The notes beneath the pieces were generated by a model, which made no database searches, had not been told where the DNA came from, and saw only the letters and a list, made by a program, of their open reading frames with translations. From contig MNCI01023311.1 in NCBI GenBank assembly GCA_015680685.1, positions 412,612-476,611 of the forward strand: a stretch of 64,000 nucleotides of DNA, in the 5' to 3' direction. The DNA is from Gnetum montanum. Taxonomy: Eukaryota > Streptophyta > Gnetopsida > Gnetales > Gnetaceae. The stretch's first letter is position 1. Each line of letters opens with the position of its first letter. The position numbers and the translations under genes were made by a program. Shown piece after piece: positions 45,641 through 58,011 of the stretch.

Positions 45641-47197
45641 AAGATCGAACTCTTGAAGAATCACCAGTCACCAAATTATGCGGGGGCTCACCGTTGGTTT
45701 GTTCATCAGGAACCGGATAGCATTATGGTTTGTATGCAAAAACACCTTGTATCCAAGCACATAGTGCTGGAATTTATCCAATGCAAACACCACCGCCATC
45801 ACCTCCTTTTCGATGGTGGTATAGTTCAGTTGTGCACCCACAATGCTATGGCTTGCACAGTGGATATAATATGGATGTTTGTGATCGTCCCACTGTGTAA
45901 GCACAGCTCCCAAAGCATAGTTGGAGGCATCCGTCATAATGTGGAAGGGTTTGGACCAATCAGGTGCCCGTAGAACCAGAGCTTCTACGAGTTTCTGCTT
46001 TAGCTTTTGGAATGCAAATTTGCATTCCCCGATCCAGACGAACGGAGCATCCTTCTTTGTAAGCTCTACCAATGGTTGGGCTATCTTCGAGAAGTGTTCA
46101 ATGAAGCGTCGATAGTAACTGGTGTGTCCAAGGAATGATCGCACATCTTTGACAGTACTTGGTTTGCAAGTAATTCCTTGGATGACCTTGATCTTTTCAG
46201 GGTCTACGCTGATCCCTATTGATGAAATGAGATGCCCCAACACTATGCCCTCTTGGACCATCAGATGGCTATTTTGCCAATTGAGCCATATATTGGTGTC
46301 TACACACCTCTTTAGAACTTGTTCTAGGCAGTCCAAGGCTTGCTCGAATGTGGCACCATAGGTGGAGAAGTCATCCATGAAGACTTCTACACCATTACCT
46401 ATTTGTTGCTGAAAAATGCTCAAGACAAGGCATTGGAATGTTGCAGGCATGTTGCACAGGCCAAAGGGCATCTTCTTATATGTGAAAGTCCCCCATGGAC
46501 TCGTGAAAGTAGTCTTGGCCTGGTTCTTTGGTGCGATTTGGATCTAGTTATAACCACTATAACCATCCAAAAAGCTGTAATATTGGTGTCCTGGGATTGT
46601 GTCCAACACCTGGTCCACAAATGGGAGCGGGAAGTGGTCCTTGAAAGTTGCCATGTTGAGCAACCGAAAATCGATACAGACCCTTCACTTGCCACCTTTC
46701 TTGGGTATGATAATAAGGGGGCTAACCCACTCGCTATCGACGACAAAATAAATGAATCCTACCTTAAGTAGTTGTTCAATTTCATCCTTTACTACTTGCT
46801 TCAACTTGGGATTCAATCGTCTTTGTGGCTATTGCCATGGCTTCATGGAAGGGTCAAGGTAGATCCGGTGCTGGCAGATCCTGGGATCAATGCCAGACAG
46901 CTCAAGATAGGACCACGCGAATGCAGCAACCCATTTGTTTACCATCATCAGCAATTTTTGTTTCTGTTTGGGCACAAGGGCATAATTGATAATTACCGGC
47001 TTGCCATTTTGCAGGAATGCATACTCTAAGTGAGCCAGTAGGGATTTTAGTTCAAGGGACTCTTGCTTGAAGCTCTCAAGGATCTCTAGCTTTCCCCAGT
47101 CATCAAAGTCATCAACGATGGAGGTTTGTTGATGAATATCCTCCATCACATCCATGCTGTCAATGTAGGCTCGCACTAGCCCCTCAGACGGTTCCAT
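45640..47197 (-). pseudogene. E3 reverse transcriptase and RNase H, interrupted by stops
   Basis: Starts in the linker at 47197 (MEPSEGLVRAYIDSMDV). RT: LNPKLKQVVKDEIEQLLKVG, RVCIDFRLLNMATFKDHFP, FLDGYSGYN, MPFGLCNMPATFQ and an intact F-M-D-D-F box at 46367-46381. RNase H follows (HIMTDASNYALGAVLTQWDD, then the IEKEVMAVVFALDKF block). The frame 45668-46471 is 267 residues. In-frame stops replace expected Trp or Gln codons (after MKPWQ, PKKGGK, GYN and PRIIW), as C-to-T or G-to-A decay would produce. Sequence style is Athila lineage. Confidence 0.9.
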
Positions 47198-47455
47198 GCA
47201 TATTGTGCTGCTAGCAGGATCAACTGTCAGCCACTGGGTGCCTTCTTGGTTAGTGGTTGCTGCGTACAGGCATTGTTGAATTGAATATTCCTTGGTACAC
47301 CGACTGCATGCTTAAATGGATGTCTGCTTAGTGGACCATAACTGTTGCACACAGTTGCACCCCGAGTCACTGTACACAATGCATGGAACTCTTTTCTTCT
47401 CGATCTTCCCAGAAGGATTTTCCTTTGAAATTTCCAGGGACAGATCTCGGAATCC

Positions 47456-48031
47456 TTATCGTGCATCCACCGTGCTTAGCCAGGCTCTTCCCATGATGAT
47501 TGGGAAGTTCCCCTTACAATTTTCCACGTGGATGACCAGGAAGTTAGTAGGGTAGGACCACCCACAGATAGTGGTCACAATGTCCTCCACCAAACCCAAA
47601 GGAACAGTGATGGATTGATCTACTAACTCAAGCCAGATGTTGCTCTTCTTTAGCAGGGGTAGGTTCCAGTTCTTGTACATGTCATAAGACATTAAATTAA
47701 CCTCTGACCCTGAGTCCAGAAGAGCTTTGCACGGCTCGTTCCCAGCCACCTGAAGATAGATTAGGCGGCTTCCTGGATCTGTCAATTTTCGAGGAAGAGA
47801 ATCAGCTTTGATCCAGTCGATCACAGCATGTGTGAGCATGACTATCTGGACATTGGATTGCGGAAGAGTGATGGACTGATCGGGCGATGTGATGGTAGAG
47901 GCGTTGGTAGGTTCAGAGGCACTAGCCACAAGCATAGGTAAGGGTATGTTCAGATTATTGGGCTGGAAGAAAGGAAGTTTACGTGGCTTGGATTCTGGTC
48001 CACTTGGCCTAGGTGCCGGTTGTAAATTCAC
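47456..48031 (-). pseudogene. E3 protease domain, open
   Basis: Open for 191 residues. A Pro-rich gag-protease linker is followed by the retropepsin active site LLDSGSEVNLMS, with D-S-G at 47708-47716 intact, then SITVPLGLVEDI and NFPIIMGRAWLS. This aspartic protease would process Gag-Pol. It is the only copy of three in family G whose D-S-G is preserved. The polyprotein around it is broken. Confidence 0.85.
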
Positions 48032-48479
48032 AGCCCTTGTAGCGCTTCATTGTTGTGGCTGTGGCAGTATTTCTCCCTGCATGGATGCAGCAGGTGGCAA
48101 CTGAGAGGGATGATGTGGAGGAGTGGTCGAAGAAGGTAATGGATGGTAGAAGAGATGTGGATTTGTTCCCTTGGGTGATGGAGATGGATGTCTGAAATAT
48201 TTAGGGGGATGGTAGTAACTAGGAAAGGCCGCGTGACTGGAAGACTCTCTTGGAGAGACAGGCTGCTGAACATAGTACCCATAAGGATCTGGCTGCTTGT
48301 AAGGGTACTACTACCTTGGAGGTGGCATCCCCCATGCTTGTGGTTGCTGCCACTATTGGAAATACTTGTACAGTTGTGGAGGTGTTCCACTTGGATAATA
48401 TCCTTGCTGCTGCTAGTGGAATCGCCTGGGGTTACCTTGTGGATAAGGCAACCTTCGGGATGTCTACATCTGCGCCAAA

Positions 48480-50310
48480 CGAGGGTTCAAGGCATAGACC
48501 CCAAACTCTTGAAGATGGGACACCACAGGACAACATCCCTTAGGATGTTCATATTGGCATACGTCGCATCCATCGTCCTTCTTAGTGTTAGAGTTTGCAA
48601 CCTGTTCTGCTGCAGTAACTTTTCCCTTACCTTTGTGTTGGGTACATTTAGCTCCCTTCTTCCTACGTCGATCACGGTCACTACCCTACTCTTTGGACTC
48701 TTTTGAAATCTTTAGTACACTTTGGAATTTCTCATCCAAAGAGTCCCAAATTTTATCCACCTTGCCGATATTTCAGATGCAAACTTTTGTAACGGCAAAG
48801 TCTTCTGATTCACCGCTACTTCCAGTGGTGACTCTTCATCCTCATCAAAAAAATCGGACCCCCTTTTTTCTAAGGGAAGGATCCCGGTTGATTCTTCAGC
48901 ACTCTCCTTTTTTCAGAGTTCTCCTTCCTCTTTGGCCACCTAGTTAATGAGGCACTGCAACTGATGGACCCTTAGCTTCGACAGTCGCCCCTTGGCATAG
49001 ACACCAAGGGTTTTTCTCGTTTCAAAATGGAGCCCATCTATAATGTGATGAAGTTGTGCCCACTGAGAATAACCATGACTAGGGCACCGATGCAACAGTG
49101 AGTAATACCTGCTCATGGTGTCATCCAAGGGTTCATGATTCCCTTGTTTCCAACCTTGGATTTGCCATCTCAGATTTGCCACTCTAGAGTACGTTTGATA
49201 TTTTTCATTAAAGATTTCAAGCATCATACTGCATCTTCTGACTAATTTTGGCTCTAAGGACCGGTACCAACTTTTGGCTTCTTTGATGAGTGTTTGGGGA
49301 AACAACTTCAACCATTGCCAATCGTTATCAATATTTTGCAGGGTGCAGGTGTCATGGAATGCCTGCAAGTGGGTTTGCAGATCATAGTTGTATCCCCGTT
49401 CGAATCTGGGGATGTTGTTCATGTCAATACGCTTGATCCGACTGTCCTTTATGTGCCTACTTGGAATGTGAATTACCTCTGCAATGTGGAGCATGCTTCG
49501 AGTAGCTAACAATGGCTCATCTAAATCATAGTCTTGTTGGGGACTATGGTGTCTGTGATGATTTCTGCTACCCCTTCTTTCATGCTAGTGAGAGCCACCT
49601 GATTGGTCGCGTGCTCCCTCACGTTTCCCTGCTTGAACCTACTTACCACTGTCCTTTCTCTCCAACCTCCCCTTGTGATGCTCAGAACCTGAGTTGGATG
49701 AAGGTGAAGGAGAGGGGGAGGATAGAGAAGAAGGAGAGGCATTGCCACCGCTTCGGCGTCGATCTCCCCATATACTTTGGTGATGGCCATGGTCATCTCC
49801 TCTAGCTTTGCTTCGTGACCCACCATCCCCTTGAGGATCGTGGTCACTTGGAGGTCGGTTCTGGATGATTGACTGGAGGATCTGCGGTCCTAGGTGAAGT
49901 TCGGTCAAATGAGTATCATGAAATATGGGATCTCCATCGTCTTGCAGCCCTTGCGAGAATAAGAGGTTACTGAAGTGTTTCCCCTTCTGTTGTTCATATC
50001 TCTCGGCCTGCTGTTGATCTCTTGTCCGTTGAGCTTCCATGGGATGATAGTCCCGGAAGTCATGGTCCTCCATAACATACTCCGCCACTCGATCCTGGAT
50101 GCCCAATCTGCCCAGATTATGGTATAGCATCGCAAGAGCTGCTCGGTTGGGCGGTAGCATGATGCTACCCTCCATGTCCTGCCATCGAAGATGTTCATCC
50201 TGATGTAGGATGAATGTGAAATCAGGGACATATTCATCAGGATGTTTATATACCACCCGACATTCTTACGACACCGGTGGTTCAAATGCATCTCTCCTAT
50301 GAGAAGACAT
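48480..50310 (-). pseudogene. E3 gag, interrupted
   Basis: ATG at 50310 (MSSHRRDAFEPPVS, then a stop). The frame 49639-50256 holds the conserved VVYKHPDEYVPDFTFILHQD block and a Ser/Gly/Asp-rich hinge. The frame 48940-49512 holds the capsid-like core (RFERGYNYDLQTHLQAFHDT, RLKLFPQTL, AKSWYR). The zinc knuckle at 48533-48568 has the unusual spacing C-x2-C-x3-H-x3-C (CDVCQYEHPKGC) and runs into SHLQEFGVYALNPR, a block also found in E1 and N. A Pro-rich tail follows. Gag packages the RNA. Confidence 0.85.
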
Positions 50311-50457
50311 GTTGTATGTTAGATGATCCATATAACTAGTGTACCTTAACTAATTAACTTAAATTTGCCTAGCATGTGAAAATATTTCTATCTTAGGTCC
50401 GATCCAATGACTTAAATGATAATTTCACTAAAGTCATATGACGCATGTAAGACTAAC

Positions 50458-50478
50458 AGTCCCTGGCAATGGCACCAA
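50458..50478 (-). other. E3 primer-binding site
   Basis: Sense TTGGTGCCATTGCCAGGGAC directly after the 5' LTR. It is the copy nearest to the Athila-type consensus and the same element type as in E2 and N. Confidence 0.75.
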
Positions 50479-51414
50479 TGATGAGCGGCTAGGTACCCCT
50501 ACGCCCAACCATATGAATCACGAGCGTTCAAGCACGACTCAGTCAAAATCCACAGACTGTAAGCACTTAACATACACCAGACTTATAACCCATGAAACCT
50601 TGGGTTGGAATGGTTGTTGTCATCCTAATCTCACTTGTGAAGTTCTATTACGCTGGCTAAGTGAGACTAAGGCTAATGATTTTTATATATTTTTAATTAT
50701 CTTTTTCGGTGACTAAGTGTGCTATGGAAGGTAAGGAATAAACTATAATCTAATCTCTAATTATCCTAGTTTGTATGCTAACTACTCCTAGCATAAGTAT
50801 CCAGTCCCATCTTCCGAGCATGTTCTGACCATTTCCTAACATTGCTGGGTTACCAGATGTTAAGCGTCGTTGGGCTTACCAAGTGTTTGGATTACATTCG
50901 AGATGGTCATACTTATGTCTTTAATGAACTATGAATGAACAATGACGATTGAAATTACAATAATGAAAACATAAATAAGCAACACATAACTAATAAATCA
51001 TAAAAAAATAATTAACAAAGCATAAACATTTTAAACTATTAAATGCATGAAACAACTAAGTCCAAATGTTGCAAGGATTGCATGAATAGTTCGTCTTTAT
51101 TGCCATCATGCCAATGGGCTTAGATACATCAATGATCAAATAAAGATCTGATTGCTTTTCATACACCTGCTATGGGCACTTGGAAAATATTCTCTCTTGC
51201 GGGAGCAAACTGCAAGAGCTTCGCTATCACTACTCAAAAGATGCCTAAATGAGGCGGAAGGCCCTCATATTTATAGATCCGGGAAAGGGGGCTACGTAAA
51301 TGGAGCCATGTCGACGTAGGGTGGCTACGTCGACGGGCCTGCATCAATGCGGCCGCATATACGCAGCCCCGTATACATGGCCCAGTCAACGCATTGACTT
51401 TTGACACTTCATCA
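50479..51414 (-). repeat. E3 5' LTR (936 bp)
   Basis: Pairs with 40135-41058. U3 at the high end has repeated TACGTCGACG and CCGCATATACGC-type motifs followed in sense by TATA box CTATAAATATGAGG near 51268-51282. Confidence 0.95.
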
Positions 51415-52160
51415 GGTATCATCATTTTCGTCATCAAAGAGTTGGTGATGAACTTGCTGTAGTTCATCTATGCCTACAACATAGGTACATGTCAAGCTCT
51501 TAGTTGATTTGATGAAAATTTTGCTGCTCTCAGAATCAACTATCAGTCATTGGATGTCCTCTTATTTTGTAGCAACTATGTATAGGCACCTTTGAATATC
51601 TGCCTCATTTTCACACTGCCTATATGCAAAAATGGATGCTCTTTTGACATACCAGAGTTTCTACATGTAGTTGCACCTTGTATTGTTGTATGTAATGCAT
51701 GGAACTCATTTCTTCTCAATCTTTCCAAATGCATTTTACTTAGAAATTTCCAGAGAAAGATCTCTCATGCCCATTTTTACATCAATCATACTTAGCCATG
51801 CCTTTCCCATAATGATTTGAAAATTTCCCTTACAATTCTTAACTTTGATGACTAGGAAATCAGTAGGATAAGACTACCCACATACAGTGGCCATAATATT
51901 TGCTACTAGTCCCAATTGAACAATGATGGACTAGTCTACCAATTCTAATTTGATATTGCTCTTCTTGAGAGGTAGCAGGTTCCAAGTAGTATACATCTCA
52001 TGGAAAATTAGATTAACATTGGAACTTGAATCTAGAAGAGCTTTACATGGTTCATTCCTAGCAATCTATAAAAAAAATAACAGAATTTCCAAGATTGGCT
52101 AATTTCTTAGAAAGGTTGCTAGCTTGAATCTAGTCAGATACGACATGAGTTAACATAACA
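51415..52160 (-). pseudogene. E1 protease and linker, broken
   Basis: Resumes E1 after E3 and is collinear with E2 33190-33960. The sense strand reads ALLDSSSNVNLIFHEMY near 51985-52045, so the active-site Gly of D-S-G is Ser, as in E2. Numerous stops. Confidence 0.75.
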
Positions 52161-54618
52161 ATGTAAATTTTTAGAGGCATTTGGTTTGAAGGGCTCTTGA
52201 TTTGATGATTTTCAGAGGATGAGGAAGGAATAGGGTGACCAACCACATGATTTTGTGAGGGCTTAAGAGGGTTGTTAGGTTGAAAGAATGGTTGTTTTTC
52301 AGATGTAGGTTTCAAGCCACTTAGTTAATTAACTAGTTATGGATTAATGACCTTTGTAGAATTACGTTGTTGTAGCTAAGCTAGAAGCTCACCATGAATG
52401 GATGGATTAGGCAATAGTTATGTTGAAGGTGGAGGAATAAGTGTAGGCACATGAGAAAGATGTGGATGAAATATGGGATCACCTCTAGGAGTTAGAGAAT
52501 GAGTTCAATGGAATTCAGAAAGGTGGTAGTGATGTTGAAAAGAAAAAACGTGACTTGAAGAGTCACATGGAGATAGGGTTTACTGAACATAGTACCTATA
52601 TAGATCTGGATGCTTATAAGGGTATTGCAGTCATGGTGGTGGCATCCCCGATGACTCTGATTACTGCCATTGCTAATATTTCTCATATGATTGTGATGGA
52701 GTTCCACTTGGATAATAAGGTTGTTGCTAGTGAAACTACTTGGGATTGCTTTGAGGATAAGGCAATCTTTTGGGTGTTTGCCTTTTTGATAGTCATGGAT
52801 TCAAAGCATACATCCTAGATTTTTGTAAGTGTGACACAATAGGACAACATTCCTTAGGATGTTCATAGTGGCAAATGTCACATCCACCATCATCATCTAT
52901 TTCAATCTCCACAACTTCTTCTTCTACAACAACTTTACCCTTACCCCTTTAGTAGGCACGTTCAACATCTTTCTACCTCTTGCGGTCACGATCACCACTA
53001 TGCTCTCTTGATTCTTTTGTAATTTTTAAAGTAGTTTGAAATTTTTAATCTAATGAATCCTACGTTTTATCTATTTTGGCCAAAATTTTAAACATAGTTT
53101 TTTGGATCAACAAGGTCTTTTATTGCACCACCTCATCAAGAGGTGACTCCTCCTCACTATCACAAAAGTAAATCTTCTTCTTTCTAATGAAAGGATTCCT
53201 ATTATATTCTTCTACACTTTTGTGTTTCCTCAACTCCACTTCTTCTTTTGCTACCTACTCAATTAGCCTTTGTATATTATGGGCTCTTAATTCTAACAAT
53301 CTTCCTTGGGCATAAACCCCAAGGGCCCCCCCGTGTTTCTGAGTGAATCCCATCTATGATGTGGTGAAGTTGTTCCTTCTAAGAGTAATCATGGCCAAGG
53401 CATTAATGTCATCATGAATAATATCTATCCATGGTAGCATCCAAGGGTTCATGTGTTCCTTGTTTCCATCCTTGGAATTTCCTTCGCAGGTTTGACACTC
53501 TAGAGTACATCTGACACTTATCATTAAACAGTTCTAACATTGTACTCCATCAATGGATTAATTCTCATTTTAGAGACTAGTATCAACTTTCTGCTATCTT
53601 GATGAGTGTTCTAGAAAAAAACTTGAGATTTTTCTAATCATTTTCAATATTTTGTAAGACACAAGCATTGTGAAAGGCTTGTAGATGTGTTTAAGCATAT
53701 GAGTTATATTCCTTTTCAAACCTAGGGATATTGTTTATGTCTAGGCACTTGATTTAGCTATCTTTCATGTGCTTGGTAGAAATTATGATAGCCTCTGCTA
53801 TGTTGAACATATTTCAAGTGGCTAGTAGAGGTTCATTGTCATAATCTTGATGATGCCTATGATGTCTGCTACCATCTATTTGTTCATGGTAGTCTCTACG
53901 ATTATCATTGTTGTCCTGCCACCTATGGTTTTTCTTCAAATTCGAAGGAGGAAGTTGATCTAGATGAAGAGGATGAAGAGGGAGGATGAATCCCACCACT
54001 GTGGTGTTTACCACTTCCTCTACGCTTGTCACGGCCATGATCCTTGGAGTGATCATCATTATGCTTGTTCAAGTACCTGCTTGAACTCCCTTTCTTGGAG
54101 CTCCCATGATCATGAGACTTGCTATTACCAAAACCTAGATTGTTCATTACTGATTTAGAATTTGGATTTGGCTCCCCTCCATTAGAGTTAATAGGTGAAG
54201 AGTCTGCATGTTGAGAGCCCTCAGAAAGAGGCTCCTCATCATCTTTTTGATTTAGCAAGAACAAGGAGTTAGTGAACCATTTCCCCTTCATGGCTTCATG
54301 GTGCTTTTCCTATTACTGATCTTGTTTGTGTTGTGTCTCAGTGGGATAGTATTCCTAAAAGTTATGATCTTTCACAACATATTCTTCGTGAAGCTTTTTG
54401 ATGCCTAACCTTGTAAGAGTTTGGAGAAGCATCTTGGAAATAGATCAATCATGTGGTAATATAACATTCCCCTCCATGTCTCACCACCACATTTTTTCAT
54501 CCTAATGGAGGACGTAAGTGAAATTGGGTACAAACTCATTAAGATGAGTATACGTGACTTTGCATTCTTGTGGTATTGTTGACTTAGAATCATCTTGCCT
54601 ATGAGAAAAAGAAGATAT
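52161..54618 (-). pseudogene. E1 gag, broken, start codon lost
   Basis: The expected start reads ATA instead of ATG at 54616-54618, followed by SSFSHRQDDS. The QECKVTYTHLNEFVPNFTY block follows. The frame 53923-54291 carries a Ser/Lys/His-rich hinge. The gag core is fragmentary around 53300-53800. The zinc knuckle (CDICHYEHPKECC) is near 52840-52880 and SHLQKSRMYALNP follows. It is the oldest copy and has stops throughout. Confidence 0.75.
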
Positions 54619-54777
54619 TTTTGTTAGAAACAGATTCTTAGTGTGCTTGTAGTATAGTTTTGATTAATTCTTATGATTTAATTTTGTCAGGTTTTTTTCA
54701 ACAATGTTGAGTAATTTTCACTAATCCTAGATTGATAATGCATAGTATTAGCTAACAATCATTAGAAATGGTGTTAA

Positions 54778-55664
54778 TGATGAGTGGAAAGGTATCTCTA
54801 TGCCCAACTATATGAATCACTAAGGCATTCACATGCAATCTGGTTGAATTCTGTGGATTCCTAGTGTTCACGTACACATGATTTAATCTAGAAGGTAAAT
54901 CTAATTAGGAAACAATCACCTTCTTTCCAACTACACTTGTGAGGCTCAATTATATGGTTAAGTGTAATTGAGACACATGATTTTTATTATTTTATATTTT
55001 GTTTACCTAAAGTTGGTAATATATTGACAATAAATTGATTAACTAATTAAACTAATTTAATTGCTAATTACTAACTAACTATCCTAACATAAGTATTCGG
55101 TCCCACTTTTTGTACACATCCTGAACCTGTACAACATTACTAGGTGACCAAGCATTAAGCACTACTCAGATTACCAAGTGTTATACGTATGCTCCAAGTA
55201 GTTGTACTTATGTGTGCTAGTCTAGTTAGCTTAATTAATTACTTAAAGTCTTAATCATTCTAGCTTAATTAATTTCTAAATTAATGAAGATAATAAATGC
55301 ATAAATAAATCATTAAGCTAGTCTAAGTGCTACAAGGTTTATCAAAAATCTCTTCTTTATTGCTGCACACACTACAGTTCTCAAATACAACAATGCTCGA
55401 ATAAAGATCCGCACACTCCTTGACACCTGCTACAGGCACTTAGAAAATTATTTTATCTCTTACATGAAAAAACTCCAAGAATTCTGCTAGCAACTAAAAA
55501 TCTAACTTTCATTAACACAACTAGGGTGTTGTATTTATAGACCTACTAGGATGCCACATCAATGGGTACACATCAACATGAGAAACCCTACATCAACAGG
55601 ATCCCATCGATGGGCTCACATCAATGGCATCCCATCAATAGAGCCAACTGAAGATACTTCATTA
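54778..55664 (-). repeat. E1 5' LTR (887 bp)
   Basis: Starts TGATGAGTGG and ends CTTCATTA on the plus strand, the last CA mutated to TA. It is collinear with 9552-9837 plus 18167-18767. U3 contains repeated ACATCAATGGG-type motifs at 55555-55640 and a sense TATA box TATAAATACAAC near 55530-55541. Confidence 0.93.
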
Positions 55665-56933
55665 CTTACTCTTATTTTTTCTATTTTCATTTCATTGCTT
55701 TTTCTAATTCTTAATAAGGAAACCTTTAATAAGAAGCAAAAACCCATGAGGTTTCTTATAAATAAAGCTAAGACCTAATCAATTCCAACACTTTTCCTCT
55801 TTTTGACCCCCAAAGGAGAGGTTTTTAAGGATTAATTATAAGGATGAAAACTAACAAGGGCATATCCAAAACTATTAAGCCTTTCCTTTTTGTTGATGTT
55901 TTATAGCTTAGTCTAATTTTTTCTAATATTAATTCTATTTTTTTTCTTTGGTCCAACATCCCTAAATTTTGAACCTAGGATCATTGAATTAATAGTGGAA
56001 CTCACTTATGAAGTGTTGGAACTCGAAATAATTATAATATATGTACACCTCAAAAGCTGATCCCATTTTGTTGAGACAAGGCTAGGATGGTGATAATGAT
56101 CATGTATACCTCAAGATATATAGTCTAGTTAGAACTTTATAACTAAGTAGTGTTGATAAGCTAGCAAAAATTTGATGCTAGATTACCTTTGGTGCAACAA
56201 TGTTACCTCATCTGTGACTAATCCATGACTCATATTTGTGGAGGAATGGTTGAAAAGTCAAAAGAACATCAATGTCAAAAATGATTAAAACTCAATTCCA
56301 AATTAATTCTAGACTTATCATTATTATACTCAAACTCAAAATGAAAATCTATGATTAAGTCCAATTGAAGCTCAAAGTCCAAAATACAAAACACAAAATC
56401 AAAGAGCATAATGGAGATATCACCCAATATATGATCTTGCCTTGCTATCTTTGCAATGTAGTGACTTCAATAGCTCGCTATGAACTCTAACAATTGATGG
56501 GTTATCACAAGGCTCAATTGGCTCCTATAGATTTTGGAAATTAAATAATTACTTCAAATGGATTTGGAGGTTCAATGGGATATGAAATCGTTACCCCTTG
56601 CTAAGGGCCAATAATATCCTTTTATATAAAAAAAATCCTGAAACTAAAATGATTAATTAGAAAACAATTGACATCGACTCTATTACTATTAATCAACACC
56701 CAAAATCCCCTTTTGAGTTTTTGATATCTTTTCCAATCAATTTGTGGTATCCATTAATGAATTATAACTACATTACTACTCATCCCTGGATCAATTTAGA
56801 TTGATGGATAATTTTGAAAATTCTAAACCTCAATCTTGCCTGATGTTCCTTGCACAATGGGGATTGATATCTTCTTTTCTTATCTTATTTCTTATTCTTG
56901 ATACTATGAAAACCAATAATAAAGTGTTAGTGG
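55665..56933. other. AT-rich spacer between E1 and E4
   Basis: Begins with the right target-site duplication of E1 (cttac). Only short chance frames on both strands. I see no domain, RNA gene or repeat structure worth naming. Confidence 0.5.
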
Positions 56934-57945
56934 TGTAGGATCACCTCTTTGAATTTCCTTGTACTTGTCCTACAAGTTGTTTTTGCAAGTTTCGTGCTTG
57001 GAGAAGACCTAGACGAGTGTGTTTTACTTTTGTGTCTACTTGTGTTGATTTTTGATGATAATGATTCTTGAATGTTTTTCATGTTTGGAGGTTTTTTTGG
57101 CTCATTTTTTATGAGTTTAAGGGGTTCCAAGGTCTATGGGAACTTGTTTAAAGACATCCATAGGCTTTGGGCATTAAAACGGGCATTTTTATTTTTGGCA
57201 TTTGCAAGATAGACATCTACCCAGAAAGATAAAAGTTTCACCATAGATGTCTAACCTAAAGTGTAGACATCTATGAGCAAGAGTAGATGTCTTACCTAAA
57301 AGTAGGGTTTTCATAGTAAACATCTATACAAAACCAAAGACGTCTAATTTGGTGAGGGAAAAAGCTCTAACGTGGCATTTCGATTGGGAACCATTTGAAA
57401 GACTTCAAATCCCTATGGGAAACATATAGAAAGGTAAATAGAAAGCTTCCTAGGATTTGGAATCTCTATAATTATGTATGTATCCATTCATGAGAGATCA
57501 AGGGAGCTTGTATGCCAAAGGAGTGAGAAAATGATCATGAGAGTGGAGATGTAGGCAAGAGAGAGTGGGTGATCAGATTAGGTGAGTGCAATTGGTGATT
57601 GCAGCTCTAAGATCAACTTGTGGTGTGTTGGTCTATGTGTTCTATTCTCTTTTATCTCACTTATGAGTTGAGATCTCAATCTCAAGTTGTGGGAGAGATT
57701 TCCATTGGTTGTGTCTTGCATTAAGAATAGCCATTATGTGGTTGTAGAGCCTCATGCTCTGCAATATCGTTTGATTATGATAGGTTTTGGACATTGTGGG
57801 TTGTGTGAACCCTATTGTAATCTTCTAATAATTTAATTGAAGATAGCGAGTTTTCTTGTTTTCTAGAAAATAAATTTATCTTTGCATAATATTTAGATTT
57901 AGTGAGTTGAAGATGATTTATTTGTGGAGTGAACCTTCTCAAGCA
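56934..57945 (+). repeat. E4 5' LTR
   Basis: Matches 62685-63713 (TGTCCTACAAGTT, GGAGAAGACCTAGAC and GTGGAGTGAACCT blocks in both). U3 has an array of six AGACATCTA or AGATGTCTA-like palindromic motifs at 57206-57335. Confidence 0.85.
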
Positions 57946-57949
57946 TTAT

Positions 57950-57962
57950 TGGTATCAAAGCC
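57950..57962 (+). other. E4 primer-binding site, initiator-Met tRNA type
   Basis: TGGTATCAAAGCC just after the LTR differs by one base from the common plant site TGGTATCAGAGCC. Confidence 0.8.
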
Positions 57963-58011
57963 TAGTTTTATTGTTGCTTGGATTGGTGGTTGAGGATTTT
58001 GTCAAATTCAG

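Larger units (their letters stand above)
40135..51414 (-). mobile_element. Element E3: Athila-like Ty3/gypsy LTR retrotransposon (family G), 11.28 kb, internal deletion
   Basis: 5' LTR 50479-51414, 3' LTR 40135-41058, perfect TSD ggtat (40130-40134, 51415-51419). It is the best-preserved copy: long open stretches cover gag, protease, RT-RNase H, integrase and the aORF coiled coil. It is about 1.98 kb shorter than E2; the missing part is the aORF N-terminal domain, the internal promoter module and the start of the spacer. In the first 120 bp the LTRs differ at about a dozen sites, nearly all transitions. Confidence 0.95.
9552..55664 (-). mobile_element. Element E1: Athila-like Ty3/gypsy LTR retrotransposon (family G), split by three nested insertions
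   Basis: The outermost element of the nest. Sense is the minus strand: 5' LTR 54778-55664, gag, protease, RT, integrase, A/T-rich spacer, aORF, 3' LTR (9552-9837 joined to 18167-18767). Both LTRs are 887 bp once the insertion is removed. Flanks cttat (9547-9551) and cttac (55665-55669) fit a 5-bp TSD with one change. Without its insertions E1 is about 13.24 kb, matching E2 (13.26 kb). It is interrupted by N in the 3' LTR, by E2 in the integrase and by E3 between RT and protease, so it is the oldest of the nest. The terminal dinucleotide of the 5' LTR is mutated (TG...TA on the plus strand). Confidence 0.93.
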
